Shown one piece after another: positions 25,306 through 34,093 of a stretch of DNA of 64,000 nucleotides (position 1 is the first letter of the stretch; each line of letters opens with the position of its first letter). Source of the DNA: Sphingobium yanoikuyae (lineage in GTDB: Bacteria > Pseudomonadota > Alphaproteobacteria > Sphingomonadales > Sphingomonadaceae); NCBI RefSeq assembly GCF_013001025.1, contig NZ_CP053021.1:1629501-1693500 (forward strand). The letters are read 5' to 3'. The notes under the pieces were generated by a model. That model searched no databases. It was not told where the DNA came from and worked only from the letters and a program-made list of their open reading frames with translations. The translations under genes and the position numbers were made by a program.

Positions 25306-26994
25306 ATGACCAACGTAAGATTCGTCGGACTCTTCCTATTGTCGCGGACCGAGAAGCGCGCGTTGAAGGTGCCCTTGAACGCGTCAAGGATCGTCATTCA
25401 AGGTGGAAACGGCTTCGGAAAATCAGCGATTCTGAAGAGCATCTACGAGACGCTGGGAGCCTTACCCCAAAAGATTGATAGCCGATGGCGGGCCGGGAAC
25501 GTCTCGAGTGCATTGGTCTTTGAATATCAAGGAAAACGCTACACTGCGGTAAAGGCGCTGGGCATGTACGCCTTGTTCGACGCTGAGCGTAAATTGCTAT
25601 TCTCGGGCCAACAAATAGTAAAGGAATGGGGGCCGCAGCTTGCGAAATTCTTTGGCTTCAAGCTAATAATGAAGGATCGCGACGGCGACATTGTTGTACC
25701 GCCACCATCCTACATGTTCGCGCCCTTCTATATCGATCAAGATATGGGCTGGAGTCGGCCTTGGTCATCCTTCCAAGATCTCTACCTCCCCGATAGCACG
25801 CGCACCTTGGCTGACTATCACTCGGGGCTCAGGCCCGATGCTTATTATGAAGCGCGCGCTAATCTCGCCGTTGATCGCATCGCGCTGTCCGAACTCGAAG
25901 CAAGTGTCTCGACACTGCGAGATGCTATAGACCAAATCCAGCAGATTGATGAGGGTGTAAGCCCTACCTATGACATGGGAGAGTTTCGCGCTGAGGTTGA
26001 AGACCTTGTTCGGGAAAGCGAGACTTTGCTGACGCAGCAACGCGAGTACCGGCGCGAAATCTCCGAATTGCACGAGGAAACGCACCTTCTTCAGTCCGAG
26101 AAGAGCCTGCTTGAGCGCGCGCTCCGCGAACTGCGCGAGGAGTTTGATGTCGCCGCCGCGCTGCCCGACGAGATCGAGTGCCCTACCTGCGGTCAGGGCT
26201 ATGCGAACGACTTGGCCGACCGCTTCGCGCTGATCCAGGACGAAGGCGTGCTGACTGAGGCGATCGGCGCCACTAATATCAAGCTAACCCGCGTCAGGGA
26301 AGACGAGCAGCAGAAACAAGATAAGCTGCACGAGATCGAGAGGAGCCTCCGACGGATCGAGCATATTCTTGCGGTCGAACGAGCAGCCCTGTCTTTTAAT
26401 GATGTTGTGATCGCCGCTGGGAAGACCGAAGCTGCCAAGATTCTTCGCAGCTCGCTGGGTGAGAAGGCCGCCGATGCCGCTGATGTACGCTACCGCGTCG
26501 ATAAGCATCGAGATACAATGACCAGCCTCACTAGTGCCAAGCGAAGTGGCGAGATTCTAAAATTCTACCGCGCGCTACTCGCTAAATATGCCTTCGACCT
26601 AGATGTTGCGCTCGAGCAGGATGGCGCGCAGTCTATACACCGTATCCAGGCCGCGCGTGGCAGCGAGGGGCCTCGTGGACTTCTGGCATATTACTATGCG
26701 TTTCTGCAAACCCGCGTTAAATATGCTACCGCCACGGCATTTCCGATTGTGATCGACGCCCCCAATCAACAGGGCCAGGACGCAGTGCACCTGCCTCAAA
26801 TGCTGAGGTTTATCTTCGCGCAGGCGCCGGCTGATGCGCAGGTCATCGTCGCTGTTGAGGAGGCGTCGCAGGGTCTGCCGGCCGATGTGGATATCCGATC
26901 CTATGGCGTGCAGCGGCGGCAAGTACTGCGCGAAGCTGAGTTCGATGAGATCAACGAAAGGTTTTCTGTATACACTAGGCAACTACTGCTATGA
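25306..26994 (+). CDS. Rad50/SMC-like ATPase, partner of the DUF4297 nuclease
   Basis: The 562-residue product has Walker A GGNGFGKS near residues 33-40. A long charged coiled coil carries a zinc-hook-like CPTCGQGY at its middle, and FPIVIDAPNQQGQD forms the C-terminal Walker B/D-loop. This is the LmuB-like part of Lamassu-type systems, which sense foreign DNA and release the nuclease. An in-frame stop lies just upstream, so 25306 is the first possible ATG. A 57-base gap separates it from the nuclease gene, and the ribosome site is weak. Confidence 0.78.
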   Translation: MTNVRFVGLFLLSRTEKRALKVPLNASRIVIQGGNGFGKSAILKSIYETLGALPQKIDSRWRAGNVSSALVFEYQGKRYTAVKALGMYALFDAERKLLFSGQQIVKEWGPQLAKFFGFKLIMKDRDGDIVVPPPSYMFAPFYIDQDMGWSRPWSSFQDLYLPDSTRTLADYHSGLRPDAYYEARANLAVDRIALSELEASVSTLRDAIDQIQQIDEGVSPTYDMGEFRAEVEDLVRESETLLTQQREYRREISELHEETHLLQSEKSLLERALRELREEFDVAAALPDEIECPTCGQGYANDLADRFALIQDEGVLTEAIGATNIKLTRVREDEQQKQDKLHEIERSLRRIEHILAVERAALSFNDVVIAAGKTEAAKILRSSLGEKAADAADVRYRVDKHRDTMTSLTSAKRSGEILKFYRALLAKYAFDLDVALEQDGAQSIHRIQAARGSEGPRGLLAYYYAFLQTRVKYATATAFPIVIDAPNQQGQDAVHLPQMLRFIFAQAPADAQVIVAVEEASQGLPADVDIRSYGVQRRQVLREAEFDEINERFSVYTRQLLL

Positions 26995-27015
26995 TATTTT
27001 GAATGGTTTATTGCG

Positions 27016-27051
27016 GCGGCAACCTGAGCGCGACTAAAACCTAGTTGCCGC
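27016..27051 (+). terminator. Hairpin after the cargo operon
   Basis: GCGGCAAC (27016-27023) and GTTGCCGC (27044-27051) pair over a 20-nt loop, 21 bases after the ATPase stop. No T run follows, so terminator function is tentative. Confidence 0.35.
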
Positions 27052-27626
27052 ATCTCGCGCTTTAGCATGTGTCGGCATAATCAGCCGTTGATCAAACGTG
27101 CTCCCCTGATGGCTCCGGATCCATTGATAACCGGATTATCCGAAACGTGCTCTTTCGAGGCTGGACTAGGAATGGCGGGTAAGTCCCAGCCTTGGTCTCA
27201 AGCGGAATGTCCGCTCATGGGCGCGCCATTTTCCCAATAGAACGGCTTGGATGGGCGCAAACCGGGCGCTCTGTAGAGCGTCCGAATCGACCGCGACTGA
27301 TGACCGACCGACCTAACCGTCCTCGTATCGCTAATGTTACCGTGAGTGTTCGAATAATGCACAGAGGCCATCTGGACCGCAGGCGCCTGGCAGCGCGCCG
27401 ATAGCCGCTCTACGACAACGCGGCGACCAGCTCTGCGGTAAACTGATCGAGGCAACCGCCCCTTACATCCCGACGCCTTACGTCTCCCGTAGCATAGCCG
27501 CCGATTTCCGACGCCGATCTTGGGCGTGTGCGTGGGCCGGAGAGCAGGGAGCGGAGAGGGGAGGAGGGCTGGGGCGACGGACCCGGGGCGGTCGACTGCC
27601 TCTTCCGTGCCTCTGGAGATTATCCC
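27052..27626. other. Intergenic, 575 bp, right border of the cargo
   Basis: No supported gene. The first 350 bases are of mixed composition and may include cargo remnants. The end returns to backbone character and contains a purine-rich leader (27539-27568) before the gene at 27627. No obvious direct repeat with the left border was seen. Confidence 0.45.
27539..27568 (+). promoter_or_regulatory. Purine-rich leader tract
   Basis: G/A-rich run with GAGAGGGGAGGAGGG, broken by only two C residues, 58 nt before the start at 27627. Same type as at 689, 13866 and 29522. Confidence 0.35.
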
Positions 27627-28088
27627 ATGGATGTGATCGTTTCCCGCACCCGCATCGCCGGGTGCGCGCCTCTCTATTCCTATCGTGCGCTGGTCCCGCT
27701 GGAAGGCGTCGATCCCGATCGGCGACACCGCGTTGCGGTCCTGCATGTCCAGACCGCGACCATCCGTGCGGCATGCACGCGCATTGCCGACACGATTGCG
27801 CCCCATCGTTGGTTCGAACGGGATATCGCCGTTTCCTTTGGCCTCGCCGCCCAGCTCGGCCTCGCCGCGCGGCGCATCGAAGCGCTTCTGCTGCAGTCGG
27901 TGTTTCCCGAGATGACCACATGGTTGGCGCCGATCGCGCTTCGGCTCGACCATGACCCGGGAAGCGCGTCCCACCGCGTCGCGACCATCGATCTCAATGC
28001 CGCTTTCGATGCCGTCGTCCCGCGCATCGACACCCTGACAGCCGCCGAACTGGCGCCGCCTCGGTCCATCGATCGCCGCGCCGCCTGA
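27627..28088 (+). CDS. Hypothetical protein, 153 aa
   Basis: The ATG at 27627 has GGAG about 9 nt upstream. The product starts MDVIVSRTRIAGCAPLYSYRAL and alternates short strands and amphipathic helices (LAAQLGLAARRIEALLLQ). No family recognised. First gene of the 27.6-35.0 kb same-strand series, 16 bases before the DUF5983 gene. Confidence 0.72.
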   Translation: MDVIVSRTRIAGCAPLYSYRALVPLEGVDPDRRHRVAVLHVQTATIRAACTRIADTIAPHRWFERDIAVSFGLAAQLGLAARRIEALLLQSVFPEMTTWLAPIALRLDHDPGSASHRVATIDLNAAFDAVVPRIDTLTAAELAPPRSIDRRAA

Positions 28089-28104
28089 TCCAGGAAACTC
28101 GCAC

Positions 28105-29187
28105 ATGATACATTACACACTTTCCCATCTCGAAGCGGCCGCCTCCCTGTGGGAAGCGGTTCTCGACCTGCGCGACCATCCGGCCGCCGAACCCGACGCT
28201 CTCGTTCGTGCGCTGGCGATCCGCAAATCGTTCGAGGCGATCGGGACCTGCGCCATGCGCATCATTGTCGTGGGCTGGATCGATGCGGTCGATGCCGCCT
28301 GGTACAGGAACCAGGAGACCTGCCCCTTCTGTTTCGACTGGTCCTTTGTGAAACAGTGGGTCATCGACACCATCGACTGGTCGGATCCCGATAATCCGGC
28401 GATCCGGATAGATGCTTCGGGCACTGACATGACGGACAATGTGACTACGGCGGCCCAAGCGGGGGCGAAGTCGGCCGGGCCAGCGGGGCCGCAAATCACT
28501 CGGCACGATCATGTCGCCCTGCTCGCCCGCGTGCGCGCTGCCCTGGAGAGGCCGGACAGCCTCGATGCCGCCGCGCGCGCCGCATTGATCGGGGTGATCG
28601 GCGCCAGCGAAAGCGGGCTCAGGGTTTGTGCGCTGCCCTGGCCGATTGATGTCCATCCGGGCATCATCGAGCACCGTCATGGCATCAATTTCTACGCAGG
28701 CCTGAACCGTGACGTTCTCGTCGCGGAGATGGCGGAATATGCGCGCGAATGGTGGAAGGAGATCGGCGACAGGCGCGATCCGAATACGCTGCCAGATGAC
28801 GAGGTCATGGCCGCCTATTTCGACGATCACCCTTCGGAAAGCTATTCGACCGAGATCCTGCGCCTGCTGCCTCTCCCGGCAGTCCGCTCAGTCTCTTCGA
28901 TTGAAAGCGGCGCCTACTGCGTGCTCTCGACAGCCCATCTGACGGTGCAGACGGCCGGCCTTCTCGACAAATGGGCCTGCTGGCCTCCGAGCGACCGCCC
29001 CATCGACATCGCCGCCTCCGTCTATGGCTGGTTCGTGCCGACGCGGCCGCTACCCGATAACCGTCGGGCGCAGATTCCGGATGATCTTCAGGAGATCATC
29101 GCGTTCGGACGTGATCGGGGCTTCCAGTTCCTGCTGCTCGACTGCGACGCGGATCGTGCCGCCGATCTCCCCGTCCACGACTGGTGA
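28105..29187 (+). CDS. DUF5983-like protein, 360 aa
   Basis: The last 110 residues match the DUF5983 pattern common on large plasmids: YCVLSTAHLTVQTAGLLD, YGWFVP, PDDLQEIIAFGRDRGFQFLLLDCDA and a final DLPVHDW. The first 250 residues are unassigned. They include CPFCFDW and a central Ala/Gly-rich linker near residue 110. Function unknown. Confidence 0.72.
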   Translation: MIHYTLSHLEAAASLWEAVLDLRDHPAAEPDALVRALAIRKSFEAIGTCAMRIIVVGWIDAVDAAWYRNQETCPFCFDWSFVKQWVIDTIDWSDPDNPAIRIDASGTDMTDNVTTAAQAGAKSAGPAGPQITRHDHVALLARVRAALERPDSLDAAARAALIGVIGASESGLRVCALPWPIDVHPGIIEHRHGINFYAGLNRDVLVAEMAEYAREWWKEIGDRRDPNTLPDDEVMAAYFDDHPSESYSTEILRLLPLPAVRSVSSIESGAYCVLSTAHLTVQTAGLLDKWACWPPSDRPIDIAASVYGWFVPTRPLPDNRRAQIPDDLQEIIAFGRDRGFQFLLLDCDADRAADLPVHDW

Positions 29188-29279
29188 CCGTATCGAGGAA
29201 CGGCTTACCAGCCGGGAAGAGTCTGGTTGGCATCCCGCCGGCGATGGGCTCCACTCGGAATACCATTGCCTTCAATCCA

Positions 29280-29444
29280 TCATGGAGCGCCCGCGCCGGC
29301 CTCCAGCAGCGGCAGCAGCATCGCATGGAGGGCATCCTCCGCGCGCTCGCGCCGGGGTGCATCGCTTGAGGCCAAGTCCTTGCGCATCCAGTCGGGCAGT
29401 CGCCGCACGAGGTCCCGCAGTTTCACATCGTTTGAATCGCTCAT
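29280..29444 (-). CDS. Small protein, 54 aa, on the opposite strand
   Basis: Read on the minus strand from 29444, the frame begins MSDSNDVKLRDLVRRLPDWM and ends LLPLLEAGAGAP. AGGAGG lies just before the ATG. The pattern P-x-W-M-R-x-D-L, then RERAEDAL, resembles small sphingomonad proteins such as the DUF6771 group, but this is only a resemblance. It lies in the otherwise empty 392-base gap between the DUF5983 and GHKL genes, pointing the other way. Confidence 0.55.
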   Translation of the reverse strand: MSDSNDVKLRDLVRRLPDWMRKDLASSDAPRRERAEDALHAMLLPLLEAGAGAP

Positions 29445-29521
29445 CGCCTCCTCTTTGCAGGACGCTCACCGCGACGACAACTATCTTGGCGCTTTGCGTC
29501 GGCAGAGCGTCAAGCCGGGAC

Positions 29522-29548
29522 GAAAGGGAAGGGGGCAGGGTAGGGGAG
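29522..29548 (+). promoter_or_regulatory. Purine-rich leader tract before the GHKL gene
   Basis: GAAAGGGAAGGGGG, then more G/A-rich sequence with single C and T breaks, ending about 37 nt before the start at 29586. Confidence 0.35.
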
Positions 29549-29585
29549 ACGGCCGGTTGGTCCGTCGCCGAGACAGGAGATGATC

Positions 29586-31265
29586 ATGCTTCTTCCCGCC
29601 ACGATCGAGATCGCGGTCAGCCAGGATGCCATTCGCTGCGCGTCCCGCCTTGTCGCGAGTAGCGCGCTCGCTGCGATCCACGAAATCCTGCAGAATTGCC
29701 GCCGGGCCGGCGCGCAGCGCGTCATGATCAACCTTGTCGAGGAAGATGGCCGCGCCTTTCTCGATATCCACGATGACGGCTGCGGCATCGATAATCCCGC
29801 AGCGCTCCTGACCCTCGGTTTATCCGATTGGGGCGACGATATCATGCGGCGTGAGGATCCGGCCGGCATTGGCCTGTTCAGCCTTGCCGGCCATGCCATC
29901 GAGATCCACGCCTTCTCGCCCGCGATGGGACACGGCTGGAAGGTCCGGATTCCCGCTGAATCCTGGAATGGCGACAGGGCGCTCGAACCCGAACCGTGCG
30001 ACCTCAGCTGGGAAACGATGGTCCGCATCGAGATATCCGGCGACTGGAAGATGGGCATTCGTTCGACCATTGCTGAGGCCGCCCGTTACTATCCCTTGCC
30101 GGTGACGCTGGACGGTGCGCTGCTGCCCCGTGAGGATTTTCTCGAGGATGCGCTGCTGATCGAAGAGGCCTGCGGTTGCCGTATCGGCGTCTATAAAGGC
30201 AATTTGGTCCAGCAGGATGGCCCCTGCATCAACTTCCATGGTTTGGCCGTCCCGTGCTCTCTTCCCAATATATTCGAGTTGAAGAGGCAGGACTGCCGCT
30301 GGTCCGTTCGCATCGATGTGATCGACGCGCCTGAAATTCGCCTCGCCCTGCCGGCCCGCCGCGCGGTGATCGCGAACGAGGCGATGAAAGCGCTGCGCAT
30401 CGCCATGGAACGGGCCCTATACACGGCCATCGCCGCCCAGGAGGATCATCGCCTGCCCTTCGCCTTATGGCTGCGGGCTCGAGGACTCGGTGTGACGCTG
30501 CCCGCGGTACGGCCAGGGCTCTCGATCTGGGATCCATCGTCCGACGATGAACATCAAAAGCCCGCGGACGGGATGACTATCCTAGAAATTGCCTCTGCGG
30601 GCGCAATGATGATTGTCCCGTCGCTGCGCTCCGAGATCGCGCAGGCGCTGGCGCTCGCCCACCATCAGCCGCCGCTTCAGGATTTCGTGCTGGTGGAGGA
30701 GGAACGCTGGCTCGACGGCTATGACTGGTACGACGCTCTACCGATCATCCTCTACGTTTCCTTCCGGATTTACCGGGACGGCATCGAATATCCTTATGGT
30801 GAAGACGACCGCCTTCCATGCGGTTTCGCTTCAGGTTTCGTCGACAGGATCGTTGCCGACCTGGAGATCGCCGAGACCGGGCATGAGGATGCGCCGCGGC
30901 ACGTCCATTCCATTGAAATCCCGGCCCTGGTCTGTCCCACTGGCAGTTGGGATATCGAGGAGGCCGTGATCCTTGTGACCCGCGGCGGCGGTATCGACCC
31001 GGATCGCCTGGGATGCGTGATCCACGCGACGCTGTTTTCTTCGCGCGACGATGCCGACACCGATAGCTGGGAGACCCAGTCCCGCGCCTTCGCGCGCGAA
31101 GCCCGGCAGGTGGCGACCGGCATTCTTCTGGGGGAGGACGCCGCCACCCTCGAGGCCATTGTCATGGAGGCGCGGCAGCATCTCGCCTGTCTGATCCCGA
31201 AGGATCGCCGGATTGTCATCCCCGCGGATCGCGGCGGCATCACTGCCGATTTCATGCCGGGCTGA
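29586..31265 (+). CDS. GHKL-fold ATP-binding protein (HSP90-like ATPase), 559 aa
   Basis: GHKL motifs are clear in the first 110 residues: N-box EILQNCRRAGAQ, G1 DDGCGI and G2 DPAGIGLFSLAGHA. The remaining 440 residues are not assigned; there is no histidine-kinase domain and no MutL or gyrase signature. The ATG at 29586 is preferred to 29580, because AGGAG abuts the first but lies 6 nt from the second. Stand-alone GHKL ATPases of this type occur on mobile elements and in some defence systems. It is followed closely by a HerA-like ATPase gene. Confidence 0.8.
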   Translation: MLLPATIEIAVSQDAIRCASRLVASSALAAIHEILQNCRRAGAQRVMINLVEEDGRAFLDIHDDGCGIDNPAALLTLGLSDWGDDIMRREDPAGIGLFSLAGHAIEIHAFSPAMGHGWKVRIPAESWNGDRALEPEPCDLSWETMVRIEISGDWKMGIRSTIAEAARYYPLPVTLDGALLPREDFLEDALLIEEACGCRIGVYKGNLVQQDGPCINFHGLAVPCSLPNIFELKRQDCRWSVRIDVIDAPEIRLALPARRAVIANEAMKALRIAMERALYTAIAAQEDHRLPFALWLRARGLGVTLPAVRPGLSIWDPSSDDEHQKPADGMTILEIASAGAMMIVPSLRSEIAQALALAHHQPPLQDFVLVEEERWLDGYDWYDALPIILYVSFRIYRDGIEYPYGEDDRLPCGFASGFVDRIVADLEIAETGHEDAPRHVHSIEIPALVCPTGSWDIEEAVILVTRGGGIDPDRLGCVIHATLFSSRDDADTDSWETQSRAFAREARQVATGILLGEDAATLEAIVMEARQHLACLIPKDRRIVIPADRGGITADFMPG

Positions 31266-31341
31266 GACGCTGCCGCCCGAACCCATCCCCTGAGCAGCAG
31301 ATCCGGCGTCCGCACACGATGCCGACGGAAGGAGCACGCCC

Positions 31342-32544
31342 ATGACCATCGCCACTCATGACTTCACCCGCAATGCGAAAGTTCCGCTCGGTCACTGTTC
31401 GGCCGGCACGCTGGAACTGGATCTCGGCAAACTGATGTCGGGCCGATGCCTGATCCAGGGATCGTCGGGCGCAGGCAAGAGCCAGACGCTGCGCCGGATC
31501 ATCGAGGAGGCCTTCGATTATCTGACCACGATCATCGTCGATCCCGAAGGCGAGTTCGCCAATCTTGCCGCGCATATCGGCGCCACCACCGTCATCGCGC
31601 GCGACTATGCCAATGACGGTCTTACCGCGCTCGCGCTGCGCACCCGCCAGCACCGCATTGCCCTGCATCTCGATCTCACGGATCTGGAGCCCGACCACCG
31701 CATTGAGAAGGCCGCCGCCTTCTTCGCAGGGCTCCTCTCGGCGCCGCGCGAGCATTGGGCACACACGGTGCTGGTCTGCATCGATGAAGCGCATCTGCTC
31801 GCACCGCATATGGCGGCCTCGGCCCGCGACGCCGAAACACGCCGCCTAGGCGTCGCTACCCTCACTGACATGTGCGCGCGCGGGCGCAAACGCGGGATTG
31901 GCACGATCATCGCCACGCAGCGTCTCGCCAAGCTCGCCAGTTCAGTGGTCTCCGAACTGCATAATCACCTGATCGGTCTCAACGTCTTTGACCGTGACGT
32001 GGCGCGCGCCGCTGACCTGCTCGGCTTCGCCAGCGATCAGGCGGCGCTGCTCCGCCAGTTGCCGCCGGGAGAGTTCTTCGCCTTCGGACCCGCGCTCTCG
32101 CCCCTGCCGGTACTGGCGAAGATCGATCCCACGATCACACCGCATATCGGTCGAACACCCGATCTGGTCGCCGCCGCCGATCTCGACGCGGACGAGAGCC
32201 GCACGCTCCTCGATCTAGACACCTTGCGCGAGGTCGCACCAGCCAGGACCACCCATGCCGTCATGCGGGGGCAACGCGCGCTCGACGCTTTCCTGCTCGA
32301 TCCCGCTGCATCCGCCGCCGCACGCATCGTCGGGGCGCTGGGCAGCATCGCGCCTAACGCGACCACCGCAGATGATCTTGCGCGCCATCTCGCGCTCCCC
32401 ACCACTGACATCGACGCCGGTCTCGATCTGCTCGCCGCGATCGGCGCCTCGGACACCATGCCGCGCGGCGATACGCGTATCGCGCGCCTGTCGGCCCGGT
32501 TGCGCCTGCGCGTCGTCGACACTCCAGTCGTCGGCTTGGCCTGA
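31342..32544 (+). CDS. HerA/DUF87-like ATPase, 400 aa
   Basis: Walker A GSSGAGKS lies near residues 40-47, Walker B VLVCIDEAH near 145 and a sensor-like IIATQRLAKL further on, the pattern of HerA/FtsK-type DNA-pumping ATPases. DxEGEFANLA is typical of DUF87. The N-terminal HAS barrel is short. The C-terminal 130 residues look like a helical winged segment. Such proteins form hexameric rings moving DNA. It lies between the GHKL ATPase and the SANT-repeat protein. Confidence 0.85.
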   Translation: MTIATHDFTRNAKVPLGHCSAGTLELDLGKLMSGRCLIQGSSGAGKSQTLRRIIEEAFDYLTTIIVDPEGEFANLAAHIGATTVIARDYANDGLTALALRTRQHRIALHLDLTDLEPDHRIEKAAAFFAGLLSAPREHWAHTVLVCIDEAHLLAPHMAASARDAETRRLGVATLTDMCARGRKRGIGTIIATQRLAKLASSVVSELHNHLIGLNVFDRDVARAADLLGFASDQAALLRQLPPGEFFAFGPALSPLPVLAKIDPTITPHIGRTPDLVAAADLDADESRTLLDLDTLREVAPARTTHAVMRGQRALDAFLLDPAASAAARIVGALGSIAPNATTADDLARHLALPTTDIDAGLDLLAAIGASDTMPRGDTRIARLSARLRLRVVDTPVVGLA

Positions 32545-32556
32545 AGGAAGCCCACC

Positions 32557-33855
32557 ATGACCCAAACCAGCTTTGATCTCGACGCCGATATCGTCGAACT
32601 GACCCCGTTCGTCCCCGCGACGGAGACCGCGCCGACCATTCCGCTCTCTGAACTGGCTTTCCGCGCGGATGCGTGGCTTCCCGATGAGACGGCGCGCCTC
32701 CGCGCGGCATTTATCGACGATTGCACGATGGAGGAGATCGCCGCCCGGCTTAGGCGGTCCCGGGCCGCCGTCGCTACCCGGATCCATGACCTGGGCCTGC
32801 GCCGTAATTCGCGGCAAGCATGGAGCGACTGGGACGATGAGGAACTGGCGCGCTGCTACGCTCACGAGTCGACCGCGACATTGGCGGCGCGGCTGGGCCG
32901 CGGGGTGAGCGCGCTCTATGCCCGCGCCCGGCTGCTCGGCCTCTCCGAGCCCGGATCCCCGCGGTACAGTGGCTGGGAGGACGCGCAGCTGCGCGCCGGC
33001 TACGCGAAAGGCGTTCCTGTCGCGCAGATCGCGAGCCTGATCGGGCGACCCTTCGCCGGTGTCATCTCGCGCGCTTCGGCGCTGGGGCTGCGCCATGCCT
33101 GCCAGCCGGACGACTGGAGCGACGCGGAAATTAACCGCGCCCTAGAACTCGCGGCAACCGGCGCACGTTATGTCGCCATCGCCGAGGTTCTGGTGGCCGA
33201 AGGCTTCCCGGCCCGGAACAGTCGCAGCCTCGTTCAGCGCCTGCGTAAGCTGGGCTATGGCAGGGGCTGGGGCCGCCCGTGGATCGCCGAGGAAGACGCG
33301 CTTCTGCGTCATGCTTACGCGACGGGCGCGAGCCTGACGCCGCTGCGCGAGCGGCTTGGCCGCACACCTCACTCGATCCGCTGGCGGGCCGAGGCGCTTG
33401 GTCTCAGGGGCTCGCATGTCCGCCGGGACGGATTTCGGCAGGGACCGGTATGGACGGCCGAGGAAGAAGCGCGATTACGCGCGGACTATGGCAAGGTTCC
33501 GACCCGCCAGATCGCCGAAGCGCTTGGCCGCGGCGTGCGCGCCGTTCTCTATCATGCGAACCACATGGGGCTGGTCCACGGGTTCATGCGCGCGTTCAGC
33601 GCCGACGAAGACAGGGCGATCCGTAACGCCTGGACATATGGCGTCTCGATGGTCGATGTCGCGCAGGCCCTTGCCCGCGATCCCGCCGTCATCGGCAAGC
33701 ATGCCACGCGCCTCGGCTGCCGGTTCAACGATCCGGCGCGTCCCACGCGAGGCCCTAAGACGCGGCGGGCCAATAGACCACCTGTCACGCTCCACAGCCT
33801 GCTGGCGCTCGATACCGCTGTTCCGGCCGGTGTCGATCTTCCGATCGCTGCCTGA
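32557..33855 (+). CDS. Protein with seven tandem Myb/SANT-like HTH repeats
   Basis: Seven units of about 45-50 residues repeat a pattern: aromatic-x-x-x-E/D, then an acidic helix, a middle helix (IAARLRRS, LAARLGRG, IASLIGRP, IAEALGRG) and a recognition-like helix ending in R-x-x-x-LGL. Clear starts are AWLPDETARL, AWSDWDDEEL, YSGWEDAQL, DDWSDAEI, PWIAEEDALL, VWTAEEEARL and AFSADEDRAI. The protein should contact a long stretch of DNA. It starts 12 nt after the HerA-like gene. Confidence 0.8.
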   Translation: MTQTSFDLDADIVELTPFVPATETAPTIPLSELAFRADAWLPDETARLRAAFIDDCTMEEIAARLRRSRAAVATRIHDLGLRRNSRQAWSDWDDEELARCYAHESTATLAARLGRGVSALYARARLLGLSEPGSPRYSGWEDAQLRAGYAKGVPVAQIASLIGRPFAGVISRASALGLRHACQPDDWSDAEINRALELAATGARYVAIAEVLVAEGFPARNSRSLVQRLRKLGYGRGWGRPWIAEEDALLRHAYATGASLTPLRERLGRTPHSIRWRAEALGLRGSHVRRDGFRQGPVWTAEEEARLRADYGKVPTRQIAEALGRGVRAVLYHANHMGLVHGFMRAFSADEDRAIRNAWTYGVSMVDVAQALARDPAVIGKHATRLGCRFNDPARPTRGPKTRRANRPPVTLHSLLALDTAVPAGVDLPIAA

Positions 33856-33886
33856 TCACGGGCGCCGCTTCTTTCCCGGAGGTTTC

Positions 33887-34093
33887 ATGTCCACGCCTGT
33901 CCCGCCCAGCAGCCTGTCGTCTCTGCGGCGGCAACTCTCCGGCTTCGATCATGCGCTGAGGACGGCCCAGCAACTGCGGCGTGCGACCGGTGTGCCGCAC
34001 TATGTCGTGCACGGCGTCGCGCCGCTGCAGGCGTTCAGGGTTACGATGCGGCCGCCGGCCTGGCCCGACCGCTGGCTGGCGATGGTCGCATGA
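33887..34093 (+). CDS. Small hypothetical protein, 68 aa
   Basis: Starts MSTPVPPSSLSSLRRQLSGF with CGGAGG 4-5 nt upstream. Basic and helical in the first half, ending RPPAWPDRWLAMVA. Its stop overlaps the next start (ATGA at 34090), so it is coupled to the PP-loop gene. No family recognised. Confidence 0.65.
   Translation: MSTPVPPSSLSSLRRQLSGFDHALRTAQQLRRATGVPHYVVHGVAPLQAFRVTMRPPAWPDRWLAMVA

Noticed and set aside
25245..25478. 77-aa frame as the middle component of an ABC three-component system
   Set aside because: It starts in an ATGA overlap, but 173 of its bases overlap the ATPase gene, and the product is Arg-rich without a recognisable fold. It may be a shadow frame that helps reinitiation.
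27192..27404. 70-codon frame in the cargo right border
   Set aside because: Arg/Pro-rich product, no ribosome site, and no family likeness.
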